Source: Exiguobacterium profundum
Lineage (GTDB): Bacteria; Bacillota; Bacilli; Exiguobacteriales; Exiguobacteriaceae
NCBI RefSeq assembly: GCF_001909285.1
Contig: NZ_MRSV01000001.1
Span: 1,445,331-1,509,330, forward strand
Direction: 5' to 3'
Length of the DNA: 64,000 bases
The notes beneath the pieces are model-generated. The model saw nothing but the letters and a program-made list of their open reading frames with translations. It did no database searches and was not told where the DNA came from. The translations under genes and the position numbers were made by a program. Position 1 is the stretch's first letter. Every line of letters starts with the position of its first letter. Of the stretch, positions 35,188 to 44,995 are shown piece by piece.

Positions 35188-37305
35188 ATGCCGCTGTTTC
35201 CATTGTTTGCGGTACTCATTGTAACCGGTCTGAAAGAAGGATTCTATTTGGTCTCTGTGGTCGCTATTGTCTTTTATCTGGTCACACGACGTGGGCAAGG
35301 CCTGTATGCGAAAGCCGGAGTGATTGGACTCATCTGTATCGCTTCGTTCCATGCGACCCCTACAGAATCGTTACCGTCAGACACGATTGCCTTCTCAATC
35401 GAAAGTCGAAAAGAGAATGGGAAATCGGTAAGACTATACGGGAACGTAGACGATCTTCAGGGCGTCTTACGAGGACGCGAATTAGAACACGGACGACCTG
35501 GAGAGACGTGCCTCGTGCAAATCGAAGTAGAGGCGTTTCAACCGTTACGAAACACCGGGGGATTTGATGAACGGGCTTGGGCACGGAGTTCAAACGTATC
35601 CTTTAAAGGGAAGGTGAAGCGAATCGACACGTGTCGTCCGACGGCAGGGTGGGACGGTCGGTTGTTGCGTTGGAAAGAACAACAACTTCAACAAATTGAG
35701 CATCGTCATCGTGCGGATGTCGCATTATATATGGAGGCATTATTGTTCGGAGAGAGTCGAATGCTAGATGAAAAGACCTCATTTTCTTATCGTGTGACGG
35801 GCCTTCTTCATCTTCTTGTGATTTCCGGTTCACATATTGCCATGTTGATCGTGGCCATGCGCATATTGATGCAGCCAATCCCTATTCGACGTGAAACGAA
35901 GACGGTACTGATGATCTTTAGTATTACGATGTTCGGATGGATGACTGGTTTTTCCCCACCTGTTGCAAGAGCTGTCGTCGTCGCAGATGCGATCCTCTTT
36001 CTCTCTCTTTTCGGTGTGACGATTCGAGACCCGATTCGGCTCTTGAGTTGGTGTGCGGCGGGCATGTTGGCCGTTCAACCGTTCCTTCTCACGAATCTGG
36101 GTTTCCAGTTGACGGTCGGGATGACCTTCTTTTTGTTAGTCACGAGACAAATCTGGACAGGACTAATCGAGTTGTCCGTTTTCGCACAGCTGTTTGGGCT
36201 GATTGTACTATGGCAAGTACAACCGGTTCTATCCGTCGTGGCACCGATATGGAATCTCGTGATGGCCATCTGTATCTCGTGGATCATCATGCCACTCGCA
36301 TTTGTCACATGGATGATTCCTTCAATTGCCCCGTTGTTCATGATTGTGTTGGATGAGATCAATGGAATGTTCGCCCTCCACGATGATTTACGACCTTGGC
36401 TTCCGTTGCACGATCTGGCATTGCCGTCGCAAATCGCATTGTTGCTAGGATTGTGGGGGAGCTTGACGCTGATGAATCGAAAACGATGGATCGGATGGGG
36501 GGCGGCCATCATGACATGTGGGTTGATTGCGGGATGGTCAGAATGGTCGGAATCCTCCAGGGTGACCTTTTTGGATGTCGGGCAAGGTGATGCAATCGTC
36601 GTAGAATCGGGAAGAACGATTGGTGTCATTGATGTAGGAGGCGTATTTCAAGATCCAAACGAGCAAAAGCGAAGCACATTTGACCCGGGGGAAGATGTAT
36701 TGGCCCCTTATTTATGGAAGCGTGGGGAGCGTTCGCTTGATTTTGTCCTGTTGACCCATGCGGATCATGACCACATCGGCGGATTAGAAGGATTATTGAA
36801 AGTGGTGACGGTGGAAGAACTTTGGATATCAAAAGAAGTGGCGAATGCTGAAAAACGAGAAGAACTGCTACACTTAGCAGCGGTCTATGATGTATCGGTC
36901 CATTATCTCGAGGCAGACGATCGGCCGACGCCATGGATGTGGATTGTGGCACCGAATCGCCCACACGAAGATGAAAATGATCATTCGATCAGCCTGTACA
37001 TGAACGTAGGTGGCATGCGGTATCTATTGACAGGAGATTTGCCGATAGAAGGAGAAGCCGAGTTACCGACGCTTGACGTCGACGTATTTAAACTAGGGCA
37101 TCACGGATCCGATACGTCGTCGGGAGAAGAGCTGCTTGAGCGAATCGATCCAGAATGGGTCATTGCGAGTGTCGGTTCGAACAATCGGTATGGACATCCG
37201 CACGAGGAGACGTTACGACGGGTTGTGGGGAAACGTCTATTACGAACCGATTTGAACGGGATGATTGTCTGTGAAGAGAACATGTGTCGGGGGATCATCG
37301 AGTAG
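35188..37305 (+). CDS. comEC: competence DNA channel ComEC/Rec2
   Basis: 705 residues. N-terminal helices and the DUF4131 OB-like segment are followed by the competence membrane domain (FSYRVTGLLHLLVISGSHIA, with the SGSH hallmark) with about ten helices. A C-terminal metallo-beta-lactamase domain carries FLDVGQGDA and the metal motif THADHDHIGG, then LGHHGSDTSS. It imports single-stranded DNA; the MBL domain may be the nuclease. ATG 35188 overlaps the comEA end region, implying coupling. Confidence 0.93.
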   Translation: MPLFPLFAVLIVTGLKEGFYLVSVVAIVFYLVTRRGQGLYAKAGVIGLICIASFHATPTESLPSDTIAFSIESRKENGKSVRLYGNVDDLQGVLRGRELEHGRPGETCLVQIEVEAFQPLRNTGGFDERAWARSSNVSFKGKVKRIDTCRPTAGWDGRLLRWKEQQLQQIEHRHRADVALYMEALLFGESRMLDEKTSFSYRVTGLLHLLVISGSHIAMLIVAMRILMQPIPIRRETKTVLMIFSITMFGWMTGFSPPVARAVVVADAILFLSLFGVTIRDPIRLLSWCAAGMLAVQPFLLTNLGFQLTVGMTFFLLVTRQIWTGLIELSVFAQLFGLIVLWQVQPVLSVVAPIWNLVMAICISWIIMPLAFVTWMIPSIAPLFMIVLDEINGMFALHDDLRPWLPLHDLALPSQIALLLGLWGSLTLMNRKRWIGWGAAIMTCGLIAGWSEWSESSRVTFLDVGQGDAIVVESGRTIGVIDVGGVFQDPNEQKRSTFDPGEDVLAPYLWKRGERSLDFVLLTHADHDHIGGLEGLLKVVTVEELWISKEVANAEKREELLHLAAVYDVSVHYLEADDRPTPWMWIVAPNRPHEDENDHSISLYMNVGGMRYLLTGDLPIEGEAELPTLDVDVFKLGHHGSDTSSGEELLERIDPEWVIASVGSNNRYGHPHEETLRRVVGKRLLRTDLNGMIVCEENMCRGIIE

Positions 37306-37328
37306 CACGGCATAAAATGTGATACACT

Positions 37329-37361
37329 AAAAAACGATTGCTCCCCCGGGGCAATCGTTTG
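37329..37361 (-). terminator. terminator of yqzM, possibly shared with comEC
   Basis: AACGATTGC pairs with GCAATCGTT around a GC-rich loop. Read on the minus strand six T follow. On the plus strand only TTT follows. Confidence 0.8.
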
Positions 37362-37366
37362 AACAC

Positions 37367-37531
37367 TTATAGACTTAAGAACTTGATGATGACACCGATG
37401 AAGAAAATCGTGAAGAAAAAGCCAAATGGGACGATGAAGCCGATCGCAGAGTCGATGGCGTCATTACGTTTGCATTGAACGTCATTTTCAAACGGGTTTT
37501 CACTCGGTGGGCGTACTGAGTTGATTTGCAT
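37367..37531 (-). CDS. yqzM: YqzM family small membrane protein
   Basis: 54 residues, MQINSVRPPSENPFENDVQC then KRNDAIDSAIGFIVPFGFFF and a C-terminal hydrophobic helix. The segment FENDVQCKRNDAIDSAIGF matches B. subtilis YqzM (FEKNVQSKRNDAIDSGIGF), which lies in the same place between comEC and holA, on the opposite strand to both as here. TAAGGAGGG precedes the ATG. One membrane helix; function unknown. Confidence 0.88.
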   Translation of the reverse strand: MQINSVRPPSENPFENDVQCKRNDAIDSAIGFIVPFGFFFTIFFIGVIIKFLSL

Positions 37532-37630
37532 ATTAGGTCCCTCCTTATCATACTTCCTTTATAAGTATAGCGAATCATGGGAAGATAATCTATGTTTAGA
37601 TGAGAATAAATTGTGAAAGTGGTGTGTGTT

Positions 37631-38632
37631 TTGAATGAACCGTGGTTACATAATGGAAAACTGGCGAGCGTCTATGTTCTCCATGGCACCGAAAAATATT
37701 TGTTAGAGACGTGGGAACGTGAAATCGTGAAAGCGGCCAATCCATCCGGTGATCAATTTGATGTCATGCAACTAGATCTTCAAGAGACGTCACTCGATAC
37801 GGCGCTTGATGAAGCGGAGACGGTCCCTTTCTTTAGTGAGTATCGCACGGTTATCGTGAAAAATGCCCAGTTCTTAACGGGTGCGAAAGAGAAGCAAAAG
37901 CACAATGTTGACCGTCTGGCGGAATATGTCGTACAACCGGCGACCTATTCGGTTCTTGTCTTGATTGTCGAGTCAGAAAAACTCGATGAGCGGAAGAAAA
38001 TCGTGAAGCGTCTGAAAGAGCGTGCCATCGTCCTCGAAGCGAAAAAGCCGAGCCAAAATGAACTGATGCGATACGTGAACGATGCATTGAGTCGTGAACA
38101 ACAAAAGATGGAGCGCTCTACGATGGAGCGTCTTTTATTCCTATGTCAGGATGATTGGGGAAAGTTGGTTCGCGAACTAGAGAAGCTACAGTTGTACGCG
38201 GGAACGGGTGCGACGATTCCGATTGAGATTGTGAATGATTTAGTTCCACGTACATTAGAAGATAACGTCTTTCAGCTCTCGGAGCTTCTCGTCAAACGAC
38301 AAGCTGATGCAGCGCTTCGATTGGTTCGGGATTTAGAAAAACAAGGGCAAGAACTGATTGGGCTACTCGGGTTGCTTGCTCGGCAATATCGGAACATGTA
38401 CCTGTCGAAACAGTTGACAGAGGCAGGCTATGGAGAGAAGCAAATCGCATCGAAAATCGGGGCCCACCCGTATACAATCAAATTGGCGACACAAGCGAGT
38501 CGCGGCTTTTCAGAGGCTCAGCTCGCACGTGCGTTGACATTGATTGCAGACGCGGACGAGGCCATGAAAACAGGACGAGGTGACAAACAGATCGTTTTCG
38601 ATACGCTCGTTTGTCAACTGGCCTTATTGTGA
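37631..38632 (+). CDS. holA: DNA polymerase III delta subunit
   Basis: About 333 residues from TTG 37631 (AAAGTGGTG six bases upstream); an upstream in-frame GTG at 37613 is less likely. The N-terminal domain (VYVLHGTEKYLLETWEREIV), the central helical part (LIVESEKLDERKKIVKRLKE) and the C-terminal oligomerisation domain (LARQYRNMYLSKQLTEAGYG) follow the HolA pattern. It opens the beta clamp in the clamp-loader complex. No Walker motifs, as expected for delta. GNAT follows after 9 bases. Confidence 0.92.
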   Translation: MNEPWLHNGKLASVYVLHGTEKYLLETWEREIVKAANPSGDQFDVMQLDLQETSLDTALDEAETVPFFSEYRTVIVKNAQFLTGAKEKQKHNVDRLAEYVVQPATYSVLVLIVESEKLDERKKIVKRLKERAIVLEAKKPSQNELMRYVNDALSREQQKMERSTMERLLFLCQDDWGKLVRELEKLQLYAGTGATIPIEIVNDLVPRTLEDNVFQLSELLVKRQADAALRLVRDLEKQGQELIGLLGLLARQYRNMYLSKQLTEAGYGEKQIASKIGAHPYTIKLATQASRGFSEAQLARALTLIADADEAMKTGRGDKQIVFDTLVCQLALL

Positions 38633-38641
38633 GGTGAGGGA

Positions 38642-39079
38642 ATGGGATTCAAACAAGTGACGCTTCAAGACGTGATTCCACTCCGTCATGTTGTGCTCAG
38701 ACCAGGAAAAGACGTTGAGACGTGTTATTTTGAAGGGGATGAGGCGCCGACGACGCGACACTTCGCTTGGGTTGAAGGCGATCAAGTGCTGTCGGTCGCT
38801 ACAGTCATGCTGTCCCCGAAACAAATCGAGGGTGTGAAGATTCCGCTCCAACTCCGTGGCATGGCGACGGATCCTCATGTTTCGGGACAAGGAATCGGCT
38901 CTCGATTTTTACAGGCACTCCATGATGAGCTGGGATGTTCATGGTGGTGTAATGCGAGAGAAGTGGCTGTCCGTTTCTATGAACGAAATGGACTTACACG
39001 AATCGGGGAGCCGTTCGACATCCCTGGGATTGGCCCACACTACGTCATGGTATACAAAAAAACAGCCGGCTCCGAATAG
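38642..39079 (+). CDS. GNAT family N-acetyltransferase
   Basis: 145 residues. The acetyl-CoA binding motif A is PLQLRGMATDPHVSGQGIGS with the QGIGSRFL pyrophosphate loop, and CNAREVAVRFYERNGLTRIG is the typical motif B with the Y-E-R-x-G element. The substrate is unknown; the small size and free-standing position resemble ElaA-type acetyltransferases. It follows holA by 9 bases with GAGGTGAGGG as the ribosome site. Its 3' end lies in the terminator hairpin of the convergent rpsT gene. Confidence 0.85.
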   Translation: MGFKQVTLQDVIPLRHVVLRPGKDVETCYFEGDEAPTTRHFAWVEGDQVLSVATVMLSPKQIEGVKIPLQLRGMATDPHVSGQGIGSRFLQALHDELGCSWWCNAREVAVRFYERNGLTRIGEPFDIPGIGPHYVMVYKKTAGSE

Positions 39080-39092
39080 GAGGCGGCTGTTT
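39056..39092 (-). terminator. terminator of rpsT overlapping the end of the GNAT gene
   Basis: AACAGCCGGCTCC (39061-39073) pairs with GGAGGCGGCTGTT with one mismatch. Read on the minus strand seven T follow (39062-39056). Confidence 0.9.
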
Positions 39093-39106
39093 CGTGTGAT
39101 CTCTAA

Positions 39107-39367
39107 TTAGAGAGCAGCGATACGAGCTGCGAGGCGTGATTTATCACGACCTGCTTTGTTTTTGTGGATAAGACCTTTTGATGCAGCCTTGTCGAGCTTC
39201 TTCGTAGCGAGGACGAAAGCTTCTTGAGCAGCTTCTTTGTTTCCTTCGAGTACGAGAGCATCAACACGTTTTACTGCTGTACGCATTGCCGCTTTCTCTT
39301 GTGAGTTCGCAACACGACGTTTTTCAGAAGTTTTTGCACGTTTGATTGCTGATTTGATGTTTGCCAT
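39107..39367 (-). CDS. rpsT: 30S ribosomal protein S20
   Basis: 86 residues, basic three-helix protein: [37 protein letters not shown] and [20 protein letters not shown] match S20. It binds 16S rRNA helices 9 and 44 early in assembly. CAGGAGGTGA lies 5 bases before the ATG. It is transcribed against holA as in Bacillus, from the promoter at 39441-39469 with a leader of about 65 nt. Confidence 0.97.
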   Translation of the reverse strand: MANIKSAIKRAKTSEKRRVANSQEKAAMRTAVKRVDALVLEGNKEAAQEAFVLATKKLDKAASKGLIHKNKAGRDKSRLAARIAAL

Positions 39368-39440
39368 TGTTTGTCACCTCCTGAAACAAGAAAGTGTATG
39401 TTCTTATTACTTCAAGTAATCATTCAACAGAACAAGCACA

Positions 39441-39469
39441 ATTGTAGCAAACGGTTATATGAAAAGCAA
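39441..39469 (-). promoter_or_regulatory. sigma-A promoter of rpsT
   Basis: On the minus strand TTGCTT (39469-39464), 17 bases, TACAAT (39446-39441). Confidence 0.7.
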
Positions 39470-39540
39470 CCACTTGATGATTATTCTGAAAACTATCTGT
39501 GGTATTGTTGTAGTAGGTCGTACACATTACTTTAGGATTT

Positions 39541-39549
39541 TGATATAAT
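39541..39549 (+). promoter_or_regulatory. extended -10 promoter of lepA
   Basis: TGATATAAT has the TG-N-TATAAT extended -10 form, 37 bases before the lepA start; no good -35 is visible. Confidence 0.55.
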
Positions 39550-39586
39550 GACACGGTATGCATGAGAAGGATAGGTGAACCCATAT

Positions 39587-41410
39587 ATGAACAAACAAGA
39601 ATTAGAGAATCGTCAGAAGAAGATTCGCAACTTTTCCATCATCGCGCACATCGATCATGGAAAGTCGACGCTCGCTGACCGGATTCTTGAGAAGACTGGT
39701 GCACTCACGGCTCGTGAGATGAAAGAGCAGACGCTTGACGCGATGGACTTGGAGCGCGAGCGTGGAATTACAATCAAATTGAACGCCGTCAAATTGAACT
39801 ATACGGCGAAAGACGGAGAAGAGTATATTCTTCACTTGATCGACACGCCAGGACACGTCGACTTCACATATGAAGTGTCACGTTCGCTTGCGGCATGTGA
39901 AGGTGCGATTCTCGTCGTCGATGCAGCGCAAGGAATTGAAGCGCAAACCCTTGCGAACGTTTATTTAGCACTCGATAACGACCTTGAAATCATCCCGGTC
40001 ATCAATAAAATCGACTTGCCGTCAGCGGATGTCGAGCGGGTCCGTCAAGAGATTGAAGACGTCATCGGACTCGATGCGAGTGATGCGGTCCCGACTTCTG
40101 CAAAAGCCGGAATCGGGATTGAAGAGATTCTCGAACAAATCGTGGAACTTGTCCCTCCGCCGACAGGTGACCCGTCTGAACCATTGCAAGCACTGATTTT
40201 TGACTCATACTATGACGCTTACCGCGGTGTCGTCGCATCGATTCGTATCGTGAACGGTTCAGTCAAAGTAGGAGACAAAGTTCAAATGATGGCGACTGGC
40301 AAGACGTTTGAAGTGACGGACCTCGGTGTGTCGACGCCAAAACCGATCTCTGTTAAAGAATTGAACGTAGGAGACGTTGGTACGCTTTCTGCATCCATTA
40401 AAACAGTAGGAGATGTTCGCGTCGGGGATACGATCACACTTGCTAAAAACCCGGCAACGAGTCAGCTACCTGGTTATCGCAAGATGAACCCGATGGTTTA
40501 CTGTGGTTTGTATCCGATTGATGCGGCTAAGTACAATGATCTTCGTGAGGCACTTGAAAAGCTCCAGCTCTCAGATGCCGCACTCGAGTTTGAACCAGAG
40601 ACGTCGCAAGCGCTCGGTTTTGGTTTCCGTTGTGGATTCCTCGGCATGCTTCATATGGAAATCATTCAAGAGCGGATTGAACGTGAGTTTAACATCGACT
40701 TGATTACGACGGCACCATCGGTAATTTATCACGTGACGACGACTTCAGGCGAAGTAATTCACGTCGATAACCCATCGAAGATGCCAGAGCAACAAAAGGT
40801 TGATTCAATCGAAGAACCATACGTCAAGGCGGCTGTCATGACACCAAACGACTACGTAGGTGCAATCATGGAACTTTGCCAGAAGAAACGCGGAACGTTC
40901 ATCGATATGCAATACATCGATACGACTCGCGTCAAAATCACGTACGAGATTCCGCTCAGTGAAATCGTCTATGATTTCTTCGATCAGTTGAAATCGAGCA
41001 CGAAAGGCTACGCGTCTCTCGATTATGAGTTGATCGGCTACCGTCAATCGCGTCTCGTGAAGATGGATATCTTGCTCAATAACGAAATCGTCGATGCCCT
41101 CAGCTTCATCGTTCACCGTGACTTCGCGTACGAACGTGGGAAGGTCATTGTTGAGAAGCTTAAAGCTCTCATTCCACGGATGCAGTTCGAAGTTCCAGTC
41201 CAAGCGGCCGTTGGAACTAAAATCGTCGCACGTTCTACGATTAAAGCACTTCGTAAAAACGTTTTGGCTAAATGTTATGGGGGAGATATCTCACGTAAAC
41301 GGAAACTCCTCGAGAAAAAAAAAGAAGGTAAGAAGCGCATGAAGATGGTCGGGTCCGTCGAAGTCCCGCAAGAAGCGTTTATGTCTGTTCTCTCTATGGA
41401 CGAAGAATAA
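39587..41410 (+). CDS. lepA: elongation factor 4 (LepA)
   Basis: About 607 residues from ATG 39587, nine bases after AGGTG; a GTG at 39575 would overlap that site. The GTPase domain has AHIDHGKST (G1), the switch [10 protein letters not shown] and NKIDLP. EF-G-like domains II, III and V follow, then the LepA-specific C-terminal domain ([20 protein letters not shown]). It back-translocates or remodels stalled ribosomes. gpr and spoIIP, which precede lepA in sporulating relatives, are absent. Confidence 0.96.
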   Translation: MNKQELENRQKKIRNFSIIAHIDHGKSTLADRILEKTGALTAREMKEQTLDAMDLERERGITIKLNAVKLNYTAKDGEEYILHLIDTPGHVDFTYEVSRSLAACEGAILVVDAAQGIEAQTLANVYLALDNDLEIIPVINKIDLPSADVERVRQEIEDVIGLDASDAVPTSAKAGIGIEEILEQIVELVPPPTGDPSEPLQALIFDSYYDAYRGVVASIRIVNGSVKVGDKVQMMATGKTFEVTDLGVSTPKPISVKELNVGDVGTLSASIKTVGDVRVGDTITLAKNPATSQLPGYRKMNPMVYCGLYPIDAAKYNDLREALEKLQLSDAALEFEPETSQALGFGFRCGFLGMLHMEIIQERIEREFNIDLITTAPSVIYHVTTTSGEVIHVDNPSKMPEQQKVDSIEEPYVKAAVMTPNDYVGAIMELCQKKRGTFIDMQYIDTTRVKITYEIPLSEIVYDFFDQLKSSTKGYASLDYELIGYRQSRLVKMDILLNNEIVDALSFIVHRDFAYERGKVIVEKLKALIPRMQFEVPVQAAVGTKIVARSTIKALRKNVLAKCYGGDISRKRKLLEKKKEGKKRMKMVGSVEVPQEAFMSVLSMDEE

Positions 41411-41420
41411 TGAGTTTGAG

Positions 41421-41450
41421 TCGCCCTGATTTTCGAATCAGGGCGATTTT
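41421..41450 (+). terminator. rho-independent terminator after lepA
   Basis: TCGCCCTGATT (41421-41431) and AATCAGGGCGA (41436-41446) form a perfect 11-bp stem around TTCG, followed by four T. Confidence 0.92.
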
Positions 41451-41524
41451 GTATTTCAGGCAGGAAATGCCCTTTCATATAAGGAAGAGTAAACCCTTAG
41501 ACAGACTATAGAGGAGGAAACACC

Positions 41525-42595
41525 GTGTCGACGTATACATACTCTGCGGGTCCTGGCATGCTACCGACAGAAGTGATGCAAGAGATTCAACAGCATCTTT
41601 TGACGTTTGAGTATGAAGGCGTTTCGATTATCGAAACGAGTCATCGCTCAGCGTCTTTCGAACGTGTGGTCGACTCTCTTGAATTGAGATTGAGAAGACT
41701 CATGCATATCCCTGAGAATTACGCTGTGCTTTGGCTACAAGGCGGTGCGACGTTACAATTTTCAATGATTCCGATGAATTTACGGAAGCGGAATCGATTC
41801 GCTTATGTGGATACGGGCATCTGGTCTAAAAAAGCGATGGAAGATGCGAAACACTTTGGAGAGGTCGATGTCATTCACCCATTGGTAGATGCGACGGGAA
41901 AGATGTCGTTTGAATCGAGCCTTGTCCAAGAGGTGGACTATCTCCATGTGACACTGAACAACACGATTGAAGGGACTCGATTTACACATATCCCTGAAAT
42001 CGATGTCCCGCTGATTGCAGATGCTTCCTCGAACATTCTATCCGAGCAAATCGATGTGGAGCGCTTCGGGGTGATTTATGCCGGAGCCCAAAAGAATATC
42101 GGACCTGCAGGACTGACGGTCGTCATCATCCGTCGGGATTTGATTCAGTCGCTTGAGTTGCCGAGTTATCTTCAGTATGGGTCACATGTCGATACGTTAT
42201 TCAATACACCATCGACCTTCAGCATGTATGTAGCAGAGCGTGTATTGAAGTGGGTGGAAGACCGCGGTGGCGTCGAAGCGATGGAACGATTGAATCATCA
42301 GAAAAGTGACAGGGTCTATTCCTATCTTGAAGAGTCGACCTGCTTTTCTCCAATTGTTTCGGGGGAATGTCGTTCATTGACGAACATCCCATTTACAACG
42401 GGAGATCAAGAGATGGATCGGCGATTTGAACGATACGCTTTAGAACGTGGATTGCTCGAACTCGGTGGTCATCGTTCGGTAGGGGGCTTACGTGCAAGTC
42501 TGTATAACGCGATGCCGCTAGAAGGGGCAGAACGCCTCGTCGACGTCATGAGAGCATTCGAGGAGGAAACCAATGTATCACATCAAAACATTTAA
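41525..42595 (+). CDS. serC: phosphoserine aminotransferase
   Basis: 356 residues from GTG 41525 (AGAGGAGGAAA). It converts 3-phosphohydroxypyruvate to phosphoserine with PLP. The class V aminotransferase fold shows YSAGPGMLPTEVM, LQGGATLQFSMIPMNL, DASSNILSEQID and the Schiff-base lysine K190 in YAGAQKNIGPAG. Tail GLRASLYNAMPLEGAERLV. It overlaps serA by 23 bases. The serC-serA-DUF1015 cluster is inserted between lepA and hemW, which are adjacent in Bacillus. Confidence 0.95.
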   Translation: MSTYTYSAGPGMLPTEVMQEIQQHLLTFEYEGVSIIETSHRSASFERVVDSLELRLRRLMHIPENYAVLWLQGGATLQFSMIPMNLRKRNRFAYVDTGIWSKKAMEDAKHFGEVDVIHPLVDATGKMSFESSLVQEVDYLHVTLNNTIEGTRFTHIPEIDVPLIADASSNILSEQIDVERFGVIYAGAQKNIGPAGLTVVIIRRDLIQSLELPSYLQYGSHVDTLFNTPSTFSMYVAERVLKWVEDRGGVEAMERLNHQKSDRVYSYLEESTCFSPIVSGECRSLTNIPFTTGDQEMDRRFERYALERGLLELGGHRSVGGLRASLYNAMPLEGAERLVDVMRAFEEETNVSHQNI

Positions 42596-43736
42596 TCAAA
42601 TCGCTGCCGCTGGTCTGAAACGATTTGAGCCAAGCGAGTACGTCATCAATGCATCGGATCAAGCCGATGCTTGGGTACTGAGAAGTCATCAAGTCCACGA
42701 AGAGGATATCCCTCCCTATCTTCTCGCCATCGCTAGAGCAGGGGCCGGTGTCAACAACCTTCCGCTCGATCAACTTGCGAAGCGAGGAATCGTCGCGTTT
42801 CATACACCTGGTGCGAATGCGAATGCGGTGAAAGAACTCGTCCTTGCGAGCATGATCCTCTCGGTACGACCCATTGTGAAAGGACTCAATTGGGTGAATG
42901 AACAGACTATCGCATCGCAATCGCAATTAGAAGAAGCGATGGAAGTGCAAAAACGACAATTCCTCGGAGCGGAGTTGCGAGGCAAAAAAGTAGGGATTAT
43001 CGGTCTAGGAGCCATCGGTGCGTCGCTAGCCAACGATCTTCTCCAGCTTGGGGTCGATGTTATCGGATACGATCCCCATCTCTCGGTTGATGCCGCCTGG
43101 AATATTTCGAAACACGTCACGCGTGCCAAACATTTAAGTGAGGTACTGGGAAATGTTGACTTATTGTCGATTCATATGCCTTTGACTGAGGAGACTCGAT
43201 TCAGCATTGACCAGAGTTGGTTCGAACGGATGAAACCGGGGATGACTGTTTTGAACTTTGCGCGAGGAGAGCTCGTGAAAGATGATGACTTATTGAAGGC
43301 GTTGCATCATCATGTGGGACTGTATGTGACCGACTTCCCCCGTCACACGTTGATTGGTCATCCGCAAGTCATGGCACTGCCTCACCTCGGTGCATCGACT
43401 AAAGAATCGGAAGTTAATTGTGCCATTCAAGCAGTGGAGACGCTGAAGTTGTATCTCGAGACAGGGAATATTCGTTCGTCTGCTAATTTTCCGAACGTCG
43501 AGCTTCCTTACACCGGTAAACGCCGTCTTGGAATCTTGCATCGAAACGTCCCGAACATGGTCGGTCAAATCACGGGAGAACTTGCCTCACATGGATTGAA
43601 TATCGATAACATGGTCAATCGTAGCCGCGGGGAGATGGCGTATACGTTAATTGATTTAGACAACAGTGAGCATGAACCGTTATCGATTCATGCGCTGTAT
43701 GAAATACAGGGCGTCATTCGTGTCCGGGAATTTTAA
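42573..43736 (+). CDS. serA: D-3-phosphoglycerate dehydrogenase
   Basis: 387 residues, the short form with a single C-terminal ACT domain. It oxidises 3-phosphoglycerate, the first step of serine synthesis. Substrate-domain start; NAD-binding GKKVGIIGLGAIGASLANDL; the active-site stretch VLNFARGELVKDDDLL and LPHLGASTKESE with the catalytic His; ACT domain NMVGQITGELASHGLNIDNM, a likely serine-feedback site. AGGAGGAAA lies within the end of serC, 3 bases from the ATG, so translation is coupled. Confidence 0.94.
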   Translation: MYHIKTFNQIAAAGLKRFEPSEYVINASDQADAWVLRSHQVHEEDIPPYLLAIARAGAGVNNLPLDQLAKRGIVAFHTPGANANAVKELVLASMILSVRPIVKGLNWVNEQTIASQSQLEEAMEVQKRQFLGAELRGKKVGIIGLGAIGASLANDLLQLGVDVIGYDPHLSVDAAWNISKHVTRAKHLSEVLGNVDLLSIHMPLTEETRFSIDQSWFERMKPGMTVLNFARGELVKDDDLLKALHHHVGLYVTDFPRHTLIGHPQVMALPHLGASTKESEVNCAIQAVETLKLYLETGNIRSSANFPNVELPYTGKRRLGILHRNVPNMVGQITGELASHGLNIDNMVNRSRGEMAYTLIDLDNSEHEPLSIHALYEIQGVIRVREF

Positions 43737-43746
43737 GGAGGATCTT

Positions 43747-44928
43747 ATGGTCGTATTTAAACCGTTCAGCCCTTATATGCCAGCGCATCCGGAACGTGTC
43801 GCCGCAGACCCGTACGATGTCGTATCGATTGAAGAGGCGCGAGCCGTCATTTCAGAAAATCCTGATTCTTTTTTAGCTGTTGATAAGCCGGAAGCACTTC
43901 AATCCGACCTTTCGCTTGAGAAGTGGGGGGATTTGGCGCGTCATGAGCTAGAACGTCTCTATGAGAAGGAGTTGACGGAACGTCCGAATGGATTTTACGT
44001 CTATCGATTGACATCGGGACAACGTCAGCAAACCGGTTTAGTCGCCACCTTTTCAGTCGCGGATTATGAAGCCGGTCGAATCAAGATTCACGAACATACA
44101 CGGGAGGCGAAGGAGCGGGAACGTGTCGAGCATGTCCGGGCAACACGAGCGCACACCGGTCCCATTCTCCTCAGTCATCCTCCACATGCAAACTTGAAGC
44201 AAATCTTACATGCTGCGACAGACGGAAACCCGTTGTTCTCGTTCACGGATGAACGAGGCGTCATGCATGAAGGATTCATGATTCCAAACCGTGAACTCGC
44301 TCGTGTCATGATGATTGGCGCAACCATCCCGTCGATCTACATTGCGGATGGACATCATCGTGCGAAAGCGGCAGCGGTCGTTTCCGGGATGGGTGGGGAT
44401 CGTTCTCAAAAGAATGAACGTACACACTTCTTAGGTGTCCTCTTCCCGAGTGACGAATTGACGATTTTGCCGTATCATCGCGTGCTGACAGCGATTAGTC
44501 CAGAAGAGGTAGAGAATATGTTAGACGGACTCTCGTTTTCATACATGATCAATGAGGAGGATGGTCTTGTCCTGCCGAAAGAACATGGCGTCTTCGGAGT
44601 CGCCTATCGAGGGAAATATTATCAGTTGACGAAACGGCAAGAGGACAAGGCGCTAGACGTTGCCATCTTACAACGAGATATACTCACGCCGTACTTCAAC
44701 GTCGAGGATATTCGTACAGACGCGAGAGTCGATTTTGTCGGTGGGAACAAGACGGCCTCGGAATTAGAGAAGCTGACTAAAGTACCAGATCGATTGCTTT
44801 TCACGTGCCATGAGACAACGATGTCACAACTGATGCGCGTGGCAGATGATGGTGGCCAGATGCCTCCAAAATCAACCTGGTTCGAGCCGAAATTGAAGAG
44901 TGGTTTATTCATTCATCGATTCGATTGA
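43747..44928 (+). CDS. DUF1015 family protein in the serine operon
   Basis: 393 residues from ATG 43747, preceded by AAGGAGGA. N-terminal VFKPFSPYMPAHPERVAADPYDVVS and the central IADGHHRAKAAAVVSGMG with GHHR are the family signatures; DIRTDARVDFVGG and PPKSTWFEPKLKSGLFIHRF close it. No membrane segment. The biochemical role of DUF1015 is unknown to me; its position 10 bases after serA suggests a step linked to serine metabolism, which is inference. Confidence 0.85.
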   Translation: MVVFKPFSPYMPAHPERVAADPYDVVSIEEARAVISENPDSFLAVDKPEALQSDLSLEKWGDLARHELERLYEKELTERPNGFYVYRLTSGQRQQTGLVATFSVADYEAGRIKIHEHTREAKERERVEHVRATRAHTGPILLSHPPHANLKQILHAATDGNPLFSFTDERGVMHEGFMIPNRELARVMMIGATIPSIYIADGHHRAKAAAVVSGMGGDRSQKNERTHFLGVLFPSDELTILPYHRVLTAISPEEVENMLDGLSFSYMINEEDGLVLPKEHGVFGVAYRGKYYQLTKRQEDKALDVAILQRDILTPYFNVEDIRTDARVDFVGGNKTASELEKLTKVPDRLLFTCHETTMSQLMRVADDGGQMPPKSTWFEPKLKSGLFIHRFD

Positions 44929-44995
44929 TGGCGCAGGCTGGAAAGAACAGACGAAAAGCGTTATAAATGGAATGAGAAGAAAGGGGTGGCCGAAA

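Noticed and set aside
37375..37578. 67-codon minus-strand frame near yqzM
   Set aside because: It is another frame of the YqzM region; the 54-residue YqzM frame has a proper ribosome site and family similarity.
43666..43746. N-terminal extension of the DUF1015 protein inside serA
   Set aside because: It overlaps the ACT domain of serA in another frame; AAGGAGGA directs the start to 43747.
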